In this document: positions 7,192-15,400 of the stretch, piece by piece
Layout: each line of letters begins with the position of its first letter
Position numbering within the stretch: the stretch's first letter is position 1
Origin: Calditrichaceae bacterium
GTDB lineage: Bacteria > Calditrichota > Calditrichia > Calditrichales > Calditrichaceae
Direction: 5' to 3'
Length of the DNA stretch: 16,158 bases
Assembly (NCBI GenBank): GCA_030592985.1
Contig: JAUVIB010000020.1
Coordinates: 1 to 16,158 of the forward strand
Position numbers and translations under genes: made by a program
Notes under the pieces: generated by a model
What the model was told of the DNA's origin: nothing
Seen by the model: the letters and a program-made list of their open reading frames with translations, nothing else
The model's database searches: none

Positions 7192-7207
7192 TGTGATACC
7201 AGTCACA
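7192..7207 (-). promoter_or_regulatory. CRP/FNR-family consensus operator
   Basis: TGTGA at 7192-7196 and TCACA at 7203-7207 are separated by six bases, an exact match to the Escherichia coli CRP core. It begins 3 bases after the dnaG stop codon and is centred roughly 40 bases upstream of the start expected from the TATAAT at 7167-7172. The binding protein is not in the window. As a 5-bp stem without a T run it makes a poor terminator. Confidence 0.5.
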
Positions 7208-7210
7208 AGA

Positions 7211-9037
7211 TCATTTTCTGTAAATTCTCATTTCTTTCTGCAATGCATCGATTTTACGTCTAATTCCTGTTAATTCTGAAGTATAGTGTAATACTGTTTC
7301 AATCGACTTACTTTCCACTTTAATAATAGCGCTCAACTCCTGTGATTGTTTTTGTAATTGCCATATTTCCAATTGATAGATACAATCTCTTGAAAACTTT
7401 TCAGGATTTGCTGTTTTAAAAAGAGCTGCATCGCTTATTATTTGAGTAAGCCTCTCTTTATGCTGAAAATTTTCAATCATCTTACTAATATTAATATTAC
7501 CTGTTTCTTCAAACTCTTCAATCATATATTCATAAAGAGTAATAAAATCATCATTTTCAAAAAGCTCATGTCGAACAGTTTCAATGATCATATTTCGGAT
7601 ATCTTTTGATTGACTTATCAATAATTTAATCAGCCCCTCTTCGGCTTTAAACTGTCCCGTATATATCCCGGAGAATTCAGTAGAATCCTTTATCGGTTCT
7701 TCCTTTGATATAGTGTTCTGTCGATTTCTTTTTAAGCGAGCTCTTTTATAACGATTGTATTGATCAATAATCAAACCTTCATTAATCTGTAAACGATCTG
7801 CTAATAAATGCAAATAAAGCCCGGTTTTGACCGCATCCGGTTGATTGATAAGGTTAGCCAATACTTCGTTAATAAAGGAATTTTTTTTATCAAGCGATGG
7901 ATTCTCATTGACTCCAAAAAAACTATTAATTTCAAAATTGAGAGGCTGCTCCTTTTTAGAAAGTAAGGCATGATAGGCTGATATACTATTTTTCAAAATA
8001 AAAGTATCGGGATCATCATTTTCAGGAAGTGGAATAATGAAGGCGTTTAGGTTGTTATTTTCCAATATATAAGCATTTCTGATAGCAGCTTTAACGCCGG
8101 CAGGATCACCATCATAGGAAATATAAACATTTTTAGTATACCGCCGTAACAACTTTGCCTGGTTATCGGTTAATGCTGTTCCGCTACTGGCAACAACATT
8201 TTTAATACCGGATTCAAAAAGACGCAGTAAATCAAAATAACCTTCTACAACAATGGCATAATCATTTTGACGAATAGCATGAATGGCAAGGTGTAATCCA
8301 TAAAGAATTTGACCTTTTTTATATACAGGACTCTCCGGACTGTTTAAATATTTGGGCTGTTGTTCGTCGCGCAGTTTACGTCCGCCAAAGCCGATAATTT
8401 TCCCTGTGTTGTTCATAAAAGGGAACATTACCCGGTAACGAAACTTGGAATAAAATCCCGTTTCATTTTTTTTGTTTTGAATTAATCCAAGTTTTTGAGC
8501 TTCATTTAAGTCGACATTCTCTTGTTTTAAAAATAACAGGAGTTTATCATAAGAGTCGGGGGCGAAACCAAGCCGAAAGGATTGAATGGTTTCTAAAGAA
8601 AGGTGGCGATCTTTAAAATAGTTCAGTTTTGTTTTATTTTGAGGCTTATGGAGCATTTCCTCTAAAAACCGACAGGCTTTTTCATTTATATCATATAGTT
8701 TTTGGAAATAATTTTCCGCTTCTTCATCTTTCTCTTCAAAGGCAATTTCTATACCCGAAAAATCTGCAGCCTGTTTTAAAGATTCAGGAAACGAAAGATG
8801 TTCATATTCCATGATGAAACTAAAAACATTACCCCCTTTTCCACAGCCAAAGCAGTGAAATATCTGTTTTTCGGGATTAATTTTAAATGACGGAGTTTTT
8901 TCCGAATGAAAAGGGCATAGTGCTTTAAAGTTTTGCCCGTCTTTCTGCAAAGTTAGATATTGTGAAATATAGTGAACGATATTAGTTGACGAGCGTATTT
9001 CATCAATCTTTTCTTCTGGTATTTTACTTAGAGCCAT
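7211..9037 (-). CDS. dnaG: DNA primase
   Basis: Makes the RNA primers for both strands at the replication fork. The 608-residue protein has the family's order. The N-terminal CHC2 zinc-binding domain has C41, H44, C62 and C65 (CPFH, later CFGC). The RNA polymerase core includes FGGR near 217-220, and the Toprim domain has E265 (VVEGYFD) and D309/D311 (YDGD) for metal binding. The C-terminal part from about residue 430 is weakly conserved, as usual for the DnaB-helicase-binding domain, and rich in Glu and Lys. Start ATG has AAGAG upstream. The usual rpsU and rpoD neighbours are absent; instead the gene is divergent from a DUF3467 gene and followed on its strand by a response regulator. There is no clear terminator after it, so read-through into the regulator is likely in addition to any internal promoter. 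Confidence 0.97.
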   Translation of the reverse strand: MALSKIPEEKIDEIRSSTNIVHYISQYLTLQKDGQNFKALCPFHSEKTPSFKINPEKQIFHCFGCGKGGNVFSFIMEYEHLSFPESLKQAADFSGIEIAFEEKDEEAENYFQKLYDINEKACRFLEEMLHKPQNKTKLNYFKDRHLSLETIQSFRLGFAPDSYDKLLLFLKQENVDLNEAQKLGLIQNKKNETGFYSKFRYRVMFPFMNNTGKIIGFGGRKLRDEQQPKYLNSPESPVYKKGQILYGLHLAIHAIRQNDYAIVVEGYFDLLRLFESGIKNVVASSGTALTDNQAKLLRRYTKNVYISYDGDPAGVKAAIRNAYILENNNLNAFIIPLPENDDPDTFILKNSISAYHALLSKKEQPLNFEINSFFGVNENPSLDKKNSFINEVLANLINQPDAVKTGLYLHLLADRLQINEGLIIDQYNRYKRARLKRNRQNTISKEEPIKDSTEFSGIYTGQFKAEEGLIKLLISQSKDIRNMIIETVRHELFENDDFITLYEYMIEEFEETGNINISKMIENFQHKERLTQIISDAALFKTANPEKFSRDCIYQLEIWQLQKQSQELSAIIKVESKSIETVLHYTSELTGIRRKIDALQKEMRIYRK

Positions 9038-9048
9038 AATCTCTTTTC

Positions 9049-9077
9049 TTGACAGGTAAATTCTATTTAGTTAGATT
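9049..9077 (+). promoter_or_regulatory. Promoter reading toward the DUF3467 gene
   Basis: A perfect TTGACA at 9049-9054, a 17-base spacer, and TAGATT (9072-9077, 4 of 6 matches to TATAAT). It lies in the 116-base gap between the divergent dnaG and DUF3467 genes and would give a leader of about 70 bases. It may also feed the yggS operon downstream. Confidence 0.5.
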
Positions 9078-9081
9078 ACAA

Positions 9082-9097
9082 AAATAAATAAATAAAT
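9082..9097. repeat. Short tandem repeat (AAAT)4
   Basis: Four copies of AAAT in the dnaG/DUF3467 divergent promoter region. It lies within the zone where a dnaG promoter must be, so copy number changes could alter spacing there. At only four copies in an AT-rich gap it may be chance. Confidence 0.5.
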
Positions 9098-9153
9098 ACT
9101 AAAATACAATCGATAGTTCATAATATTAAAAAAAATATTAATAGGGAGGTTAT

Positions 9154-9456
9154 ATGGCATCCAATCAGGGAAATCAGATAAATATTGAACTGGGGGAAAA
9201 AGAGGCCGAAGGAATATAAAGTAATTTAGTTTTAATCGCCCATTCTCCTGCAGAGTTTGTAATAGATTTTACACGTATTCTTCCTGGTAAACCGAAAGCT
9301 AAAGTTTATTCCCGTATTATAATGGCCCCTCAGCACGCCAAAGCACTTTTAGGGGCATTGGAAGATAATGTAAAAAAGTACGAATCTCAATTTGGAGAGA
9401 TTAAGATTTATGGCAAAAATACCGGTGAAAAAAATATGGGTTTTACAAATAATTAA
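9154..9456 (+). pseudogene. DUF3467 family protein, interrupted by one in-frame stop
   Basis: ATG at 9154 follows an excellent ribosome site (GGGAGG at 9144-9149). The frame gives NQINIELGEKEAEGI, then TAA at codon 22 (9217-9219), then SNLVLIAHSPAEFVIDFTR, further KAKVYSRIIMAPQHAKALL and NVKKYESQFGEIK, ending at TAA 9454-9456. The whole is 100 codons, the family's normal length. Relatives read YSNL at this point, so TAT or TAC has become TAA. The remaining 78 codons carry no other stop or shift and keep conserved residues, so the change is recent or a base-calling error. No plausible restart codon follows the stop. The function of DUF3467 proteins is not known to me; they are small, probably cytoplasmic and widespread in FCB bacteria. 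It lies just upstream of yggS, without an obvious terminator between. Confidence 0.85.
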
Positions 9457-9519
9457 AAAATCTGTATATCGCATTAATTGCATTAATTTTATTAATTGCG
9501 TAAATTTGGGTTTAAGAAA

Positions 9520-10212
9520 ATGGGAATATCAATAAGAGTTCAGGATGTTTTCCTTTCAATAGAAAATGCCTGCAAGCGTTGCAATCGAACCGTAGAAGAA
9601 GTTAAACTGATTGCCGTATCTAAAAATTTTCCGGTAGAGATTGTGCGTGAGGCCTACGATTCGGGAATAAGGGTATTTGGAGAAAACAGGGCACAGGAAT
9701 TAAGGGATAAAGCTCCCAAGATGCCGGGAGATATTGAATGGCATTTTATTGGCCATTTACAGAAAAATAAAATTAAATATGTTGTCCCTGTCAGTACTCT
9801 GATTCAATCGGTGGATTCTTTAAGTCTGGCCGAAACATTATCTGAATTTGGAAAAAAAAATAATAAGATTGTTTCAATCTTAGTTGAGGTTAATACAAGC
9901 GGAGAGGCATCAAAGTTTGGCTTAAATCCTGATAAAGTGATTAGTACTTTTATGGAAATAAGGCAACTTCAAAACATAAAACCGGAAGGCTTAATGACAA
10001 TAGGACCGTTGACTTCTAATGAAAATAAAATACGAGAGTCTTTTCGATTATTGAAAACTTTACAGAAAAAATTATCAGGAGAAATCCATCAATCTGAAAT
10101 AGCAACACTTTCTATGGGCATGTCTCAGGATTATGAGATTGCTATTGAAGAAGGGAGTACTATGATTCGTGTAGGAACTGCTATCTTTGGCAGGCGATTG
10201 GGGGTAGAATGA
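9520..10212 (+). CDS. yggS: YggS/PROSC family pyridoxal-phosphate homeostasis protein
   Basis: Binds pyridoxal 5'-phosphate and buffers its free level; no enzymatic reaction is established for the family. I chose the ATG at 9520 (230 residues): it has AAGAAA close upstream and gives the usual YggS length, whereas an in-frame TTG at 9496 has no ribosome site. It is a single alanine-racemase-like N-terminal barrel. The PLP lysine is K35 (AVSKNFP), with GENRAQEL at 54-61, WHFIGHLQKNK at 74-84, VNTSGE near 124, SMGMSQDY at 198-205 and IRVGTAIFG at 216-224 for phosphate binding. The stop overlaps the start of the divIVA gene (ATGA), which shows translational coupling. The Bacillus ortholog ylmE sits in the same type of cell division cluster. 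Confidence 0.94.
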   Translation: MGISIRVQDVFLSIENACKRCNRTVEEVKLIAVSKNFPVEIVREAYDSGIRVFGENRAQELRDKAPKMPGDIEWHFIGHLQKNKIKYVVPVSTLIQSVDSLSLAETLSEFGKKNNKIVSILVEVNTSGEASKFGLNPDKVISTFMEIRQLQNIKPEGLMTIGPLTSNENKIRESFRLLKTLQKKLSGEIHQSEIATLSMGMSQDYEIAIEEGSTMIRVGTAIFGRRLGVE

Positions 10213-10928
10213 AAATATTGCCTATTGAAATACGGAATCAGGAGTTTAAAAAAACCATGCGTGGTTTTGATCCTGTTGAGGTCGAAACTTTTCTTGATCT
10301 TGTTGCCGATGAATATGAAGTATTATTAAATAATAATGAACGTATAACAAAAGAAATATCAACTCTTGAAACGGATCTTAAACATTTTAGAGAAGCGGAA
10401 AAAACTTTAAAACAGACCCTTTACAGTGTACAGAAAACATCTCAGCAGTCAAAAGATAATTCAGTTAAAGAGGGAAACCTGATAAAAAAAGAGGCCCAGC
10501 TGGCAGCCATACAGCTTGTTGAAAGAGCTCGAAGTGAGGTTCATAAAATGCAGGAAGAGGTTCGTAGTCTCAAGCGTCAGAAAGATTCTTTGATAACCCG
10601 CTTAAAGCATGTACTTTCTTCCCAAATTGAACTGCTTGATGTTTTATCTATTGATGATGGACCGATAAAAGGGAAAAATAAGGATCAACCCAAAAAAAAT
10701 GTTCCTCCTAAAGATGAAATTCCAAAGGCAATAAAAGAAGACGGGAAAGATACTTCGGAAAAAAAAGATTCAGAAACACCTGAAATACAATTGCAGCCTG
10801 ATACAAAAGAAGAGGAAACCGAAAGAAAGAAAAAAAATACTTCCAAAACTAAAAATAAAGAAAATAATGACGAATTTTTTAAAGATATTTTTGGCGATAA
10901 TATAGATATCGATGAAGTTTTAAAATAG
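10209..10928 (+). CDS. divIVA: DivIVA-domain coiled-coil protein
   Basis: A 239-residue protein with the DivIVA N-terminal domain (about 1-60: ILPIEIRNQEFKKTMRGFDP, then VEVETFLD). F20, within RGFDP, is at the tip that inserts into curved membrane in Bacillus DivIVA. Two long heptad-type segments follow (about 35-75 and 86-140), which would form the parallel coiled coil used for oligomerisation. Residues about 155-225 are a very charged, low-complexity Lys/Glu linker, and the end (DEFFKDIFGDNIDIDEVLK) is a short acidic, amphipathic tail that could be a docking peptide. In Gram-positives DivIVA marks poles and septa; its role in a Gram-negative FCB cell is not clear. It overlaps yggS by 4 bases and stands 11 bases before the next gene. 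Confidence 0.88.
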   Translation: MKILPIEIRNQEFKKTMRGFDPVEVETFLDLVADEYEVLLNNNERITKEISTLETDLKHFREAEKTLKQTLYSVQKTSQQSKDNSVKEGNLIKKEAQLAAIQLVERARSEVHKMQEEVRSLKRQKDSLITRLKHVLSSQIELLDVLSIDDGPIKGKNKDQPKKNVPPKDEIPKAIKEDGKDTSEKKDSETPEIQLQPDTKEEETERKKKNTSKTKNKENNDEFFKDIFGDNIDIDEVLK

Positions 10929-10939
10929 AGGATTTCATT

Positions 10940-11590
10940 ATGAAGAGAGTAATTATAAGCAGTATTAGTTTTTTAACCGTTTTGGCTTTATTTAATTGTA
11001 GTGCAAAAAAAGAACTAACTAAACAAAATCCCTATCCACAAGCTTCTGCACAGATTGTAATGAATAATGGTACAGTAAAAGAAGGGCTGATTATTAAAAA
11101 GAAAGATAATGATCTTATATATGTTGACTCAAAATCACATAAAAAAGAAACCCTGAAATTTGATACTATTAAGTCTATTAAAAAAGCCGGTTCCTATTAT
11201 GATTTTCGCGGTGATATTATTCCGGTTGCAGAAATTAAAAGCAACAAAGGCGTATCAAAAACGTTTTCTTATGGCGCCGGTGGATTGATCTTAGGGGCAG
11301 CGGCCGGAGCTGCTGTGGGAATTGCTTTAAAAGGAGCTGGCATAGATTTAGACCCCAAAATCAGTATTGGTGTTTTTGGTGCGGTTGGCGCTGTTTGGTT
11401 TGGCTTGAAGGGGTCGGATAGAGATTTTGATGCAGCCGTTTATGAGACACAATTTAAACGATATAAAAAAGAACAAGAAAAGAAAAATTCTGAGTTGAAA
11501 AAAGAGCTTGAAGAGGAAAAAAGGAAACTCGAAGAGAGTAAAAAACAAAAAAAAGAGTTACTGAAAAAAACAGATGATAAGGATAATTGA
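10940..11590 (+). CDS. Probable lipoprotein with glycine-rich hydrophobic segments and charged coiled-coil tail
   Basis: I do not recognise a named family. The 216-residue protein starts with a signal peptide (KR, then a hydrophobic run to about 19) and a possible lipobox at C20 (LFNC), which is a weak match. Residues about 35-95 look like a small beta domain with a repeated theme of charged strands (VKEGLIIKKKDNDLIYVD). Residues about 110-131 and 140-157 are Gly/Ala-rich hydrophobic segments like glycine-zipper membrane pieces. Residues about 170-216 are a dense Lys/Glu coiled coil. It sits between divIVA and the purine phosphorylase, with a GAGG ribosome site and its stop sharing one base with the next start (TGATG). 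The topology would place the coiled coil either in the periplasm or across a membrane. An envelope role near DivIVA is only suggested by position. Confidence 0.7.
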   Translation: MKRVIISSISFLTVLALFNCSAKKELTKQNPYPQASAQIVMNNGTVKEGLIIKKKDNDLIYVDSKSHKKETLKFDTIKSIKKAGSYYDFRGDIIPVAEIKSNKGVSKTFSYGAGGLILGAAAGAAVGIALKGAGIDLDPKISIGVFGAVGAVWFGLKGSDRDFDAAVYETQFKRYKKEQEKKNSELKKELEEEKRKLEESKKQKKELLKKTDDKDN

Positions 11591-12444
11591 TGTCCTGGAA
11601 TAAAGATGAATATTTAAATCAGATTTCAGAGGCAGTCTCTTATCTTGAAAATAAACTAAAAAATAAACCGCAAATCGGTGTTGTTCTTGGAACCGGACTT
11701 GGTGCTTTAATTGCTGAAATAGAGATAATAGAGCAATTTGAATATAAAAATATTCCACATTTCTCCATATCTACAGTTGATAGTCATGCGGGGAAACTGA
11801 TTTACGGCCTGTTAGGCGGGAAGTATATTCTTGCTATGCAGGGACGATTTCATTATTATGAAGGATATTCCATGACTCAGATTGTTTTCCCGATTCGGGT
11901 CATGTATCAATTGGGAATTAAGACGTTACTAATCTCTAATGCGAGTGGCGGGCTAAATCCGCAATTTTCAAAAGGTGATTTGATGATAATGGATGATCAT
12001 ATTAATTTGATTGGAGATAATCCGTTAATTGGACAAAACCTGGATCAATTCGGTCCGCGTTTTCCTGATATGTCCGAACCCTATTCCAAAAACCTGATTA
12101 AACTTGCCGAAGACATTGCCCTTGATAATAAAATAAAAATTCAAAAAGGCGTTTATGTTGCGGTATCAGGACCTAATCTGGAGACACGAGCCGAGTATCG
12201 TTTTTTAAGGGCAGCCGGAGCTGATACAGTTGGAATGTCCACTATTCCTGAGAATATTGCCGCTGTTCATATGGGTATGGATGTGTTTGCTATTTCCGTG
12301 ATCACTGATGAATGCTTCCCCGATGCTTTGACAAAGGTGGAATTAAGTGAGATTATTGAAACGGCAAGAAAGGCAGAACCGAAATTAACATTATTAATGA
12401 AAGAAATTGTTAAGCGAATAGACACTGAAAATGGTTTAGGATGA
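11590..12444 (+). CDS. punA: Purine nucleoside phosphorylase, trimeric PNP/MTAP family
   Basis: Cleaves purine (deoxy)nucleosides with phosphate to base and (deoxy)ribose 1-phosphate in purine salvage. The 284-residue protein shows the phosphate loop GTGLG (34-38), H66 (DSHAG), R86/H88/Y90 (QGRFHYYEGY), NASGG at 117-121, E198 in GPNLETRAEYR, and MSTIPE at 216-221. At the purine-contact position (human PNP N243 in LITNKV) it has D240 (VITDEC). In this family Asn favours 6-oxopurines and Asp is seen in adenine-using MTAP, so base preference may differ; this is inference. The start is ATG 11590, which follows AAGGAT and overlaps the preceding stop by one base. The TTG one codon earlier is less likely. 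It ends 3 bases before ileS. PNP is not normally part of the divIVA-ileS cluster. Confidence 0.92.
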   Translation: MSWNKDEYLNQISEAVSYLENKLKNKPQIGVVLGTGLGALIAEIEIIEQFEYKNIPHFSISTVDSHAGKLIYGLLGGKYILAMQGRFHYYEGYSMTQIVFPIRVMYQLGIKTLLISNASGGLNPQFSKGDLMIMDDHINLIGDNPLIGQNLDQFGPRFPDMSEPYSKNLIKLAEDIALDNKIKIQKGVYVAVSGPNLETRAEYRFLRAAGADTVGMSTIPENIAAVHMGMDVFAISVITDECFPDALTKVELSEIIETARKAEPKLTLLMKEIVKRIDTENGLG

Positions 12445-12447
12445 AAT

Positions 12448-15400
12448 ATGTTTCGTGAAGTTGAAAATAAAATTAATTATGCCCGATTAGAAGAGAAAAT
12501 CTTAGAATATTGGGAAAAGAAGGATGTATTCCGGAAAAGTCTGGAATTGACGAAAGATGGAGAAAATTTTGTTTTTTTTGAAGGGCCTCCAACGGCAAAT
12601 GGAAAACCGGGAATTCATCATGTAATGTCCAGAACAGTTAAAGATGTTGTCTGTCGTTATAAATCGATGAAAGGGTTTCATGTAAACCGTAAAGCCGGTT
12701 GGGATACCCATGGATTACCTGTAGAAATCGAAGTTGAAAAACAGCTGAAGATCAATGGGAAAGATCAAATTGAAGAATACGGTATTGATAAATTCAATGC
12801 CATGTGTCGAAATAGTGTATTTACATATAAGAACGATTGGGATAAACTGACCAAACGTATAGGTTATTGGCTTGATCTTGATGATCCCTATATCACTTTC
12901 GAGAATGATTATATTGAATCGATCTGGTGGATATTAAAGCAGCTTTGGGATAAAGATTTAATTTATGAAGGATTTAAAATACTACCGTATTGTCCCCGTT
13001 GTGAAACACCGCTAAGCAGCCATGAGGTCTCACAGGGATATAAAGATGTTAAAGATCCATCAATTTATATTAGGGTGGAGCTGGAAGATGAGCCGAATAC
13101 TTATTTTCTGGTATGGACGACTACTCCCTGGACACTTATTTCAAATGTTGCCCTGGCTGTCAATCCGAATGTGGATTATGTAAAGCTAAAAGATATGGAT
13201 AGCGACGATCAATATATAATAGCAGAATCTTTGATATCCGTTTTGTTCAAGGAAGGTGAATACGAAATAGTGGAAAAATTTTCCGGCAGCCAATTAGCCG
13301 GCAAACGTTATAAACGATTGTTTGATTTTATAGACGTCGATAAGGACGCTTTTTACGTAATTGAAGGTGGCTTTATTACGACAACGGATGGAACCGGTAT
13401 CGTTCACATAGCTCATGCCTTTGGAGAAGATGATAACCGTGCTGCGCAACAATACAATCTGCCTGTTATCCGCCCTGTTGATAAAAAAGGCGCTTTTGAA
13501 AAAGAGGTAACCGATTGGGCGGGTATATTTGTTAAGGATGCTGACATATCGATAATGGACAATCTTAAAAAACGAAGAATCCTTGTTAGGAAGACAAAAA
13601 TTGAACATAGTTATCCCCATTGCTGGCGTTGTCAGTCTCCTTTGCTCTATTATGCACGGGAGTCATGGTTTATCAAAACGTCCCATTTTAAAGAGGCCTT
13701 ATTAAAAAACAATTCTCAAATTAACTGGTATCCCAAAGAGGTTGGCGAGAAGCGTTTCGGTGAGTGGCTAAAAAATAATGTTGATTGGAGCTTGTCTCGC
13801 GACCGCTTTTGGGGGACGCCCTTAAATATTTGGATTTGTGATGCGTGTGGTCATAAAACATCTATTGGCTCTATCGATGAGATGCTGACTTTAGATATTA
13901 ATGGGAAAGATAAGAAGAAAGAAGATGTGGATCTGCATAAACCCTATGTAGATGATATTTTTATTAAGTGCGAAAAATGTTCCGCTAAGATGCACCGTAC
14001 ACCGGAGGTTATAGATTGCTGGTTCGATTCGGGAAGCATGCCTATTGCCCAGTGGCACTATCCTTTTGAAAATAAAGAGATATTTGAAAAAAGTTTTCCG
14101 GCTGATTTTATATGTGAGGGTATCGATCAGACACGAGGCTGGTTCTATTCACTGCTCGCTATCTCAACCCTTCTCTTTGATGAACCGGCTTATAAAAATA
14201 TTGTGGTGAATGAATTAATTCTTGATAAGAACGGCCAGAAGATGAGTAAAACCAAGGGTAATGCCGCCGTGCCGGAGGAGATGCTTGATAAATATGGCGC
14301 CGATGCGATCCGCTGGTATCTTATGACTGTTTCTGCTCCCTGGATTCCGAAAAAATTTGATCCGGAAGGAGTTGGAGAAGTTCAACGGAAATTTTTGAAT
14401 ACATTGTTAAATACCTATTCATTCTTTGTTTTATATGCGAATGTAGATAGGTTTGATCCTTCAGCAGAAGATGTTCCATTTGAAAATAGAGCCGAAATAG
14501 ATCGCTGGGTTTTATCAAAGCTTTATACGGTAATTAATCAGGTAGAGACGCATTTTGATGAATTTAACCTTACACGCGCGGCTCGTGTTGTTTCAGAATA
14601 TTTAATTGATGATGTTTCTAACTGGTATGTGCGCCGTAACCGGAGAAGATTTTGGAAGTCGGAAGACGGTGATGATAAATTATCAGCGTATCAAACACTC
14701 TATGAAGTCTTAATGACAGTCGTTAAACTTATCGCACCCTATGTCCCGTTTATAAGTGAAGAGATATTTTTAAATCTTAAACAAGACAATTCCATAGAAA
14801 GCATCCATCACTGCAGCTATCCAAAACTGACGTCAATGCAAAAGGAACGGATTAATATAGAGTTGGAAGAAAAGATGTTGTATGCCCAGCAGGTAGTATC
14901 TGCTGCAAGAGCCTTACGAAATGAAGCTCAGATAAAGGTAAGGCAACCATTGTCCGAATTGGTTATTCTTGCGGATGGGGAGAAGCAGAAAACTCAGATT
15001 GAAGCGATGAGCGATATCATTTGCGAAGAGTTGAATGTTAAAAATATTCGTTTTATAGATGACATTATTGTTATAATGGATTTATCTGCAAAACCAAATT
15101 TTAAGACACTCGGCTCTAAAGCAGGAAAATTAATGGGGCGTTTGACGGCTGCGATCAAAGCGTTCGATATAAAACAAATTCAGTCTTTTCAGAAAAATGG
15201 CTTTGAACATATATCCATTGACGGCCATGAATTTAGATTAGACAAAGAAGATGTTATTATCAACGCTGATTCGAAAGAAGGCTTTATTTCCTATTCGGAT
15301 AATAATCTGATATTGGCTTTAAATACAACACTAACAGAGGACTTGATTTCGGAAGGTTTAGCCCGCGAATTTGTCAACCGTATACAGAATTGTCGGAAAG

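Noticed and set aside
9079..9109. Bacteroidota-type promoter for dnaG on the minus strand (TTG-N20-TATTTTTG)
   Set aside because: It fits the -33/-7 consensus loosely, but the zone is an (AAAT)n run where such matches arise easily, and the other good promoters here are of the TTGACA/TATAAT kind.
9474..9498. Repeated ATTAATT units just before yggS, as an operator or promoter (TTGCAT-N17-TAAATT)
   Set aside because: The repeat is simple AT sequence and the promoter match is weak, so chance is the better explanation in this base composition.
9496..9519. Upstream TTG start for yggS (8 extra residues)
   Set aside because: There is no ribosome site before 9496 and the extra residues are not family-like; ATG 9520 gives the standard length.
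13294..13620. 108-codon minus-strand frame inside ileS
   Set aside because: Antisense to the IleS editing domain, with no homology that I recognise and no start context.
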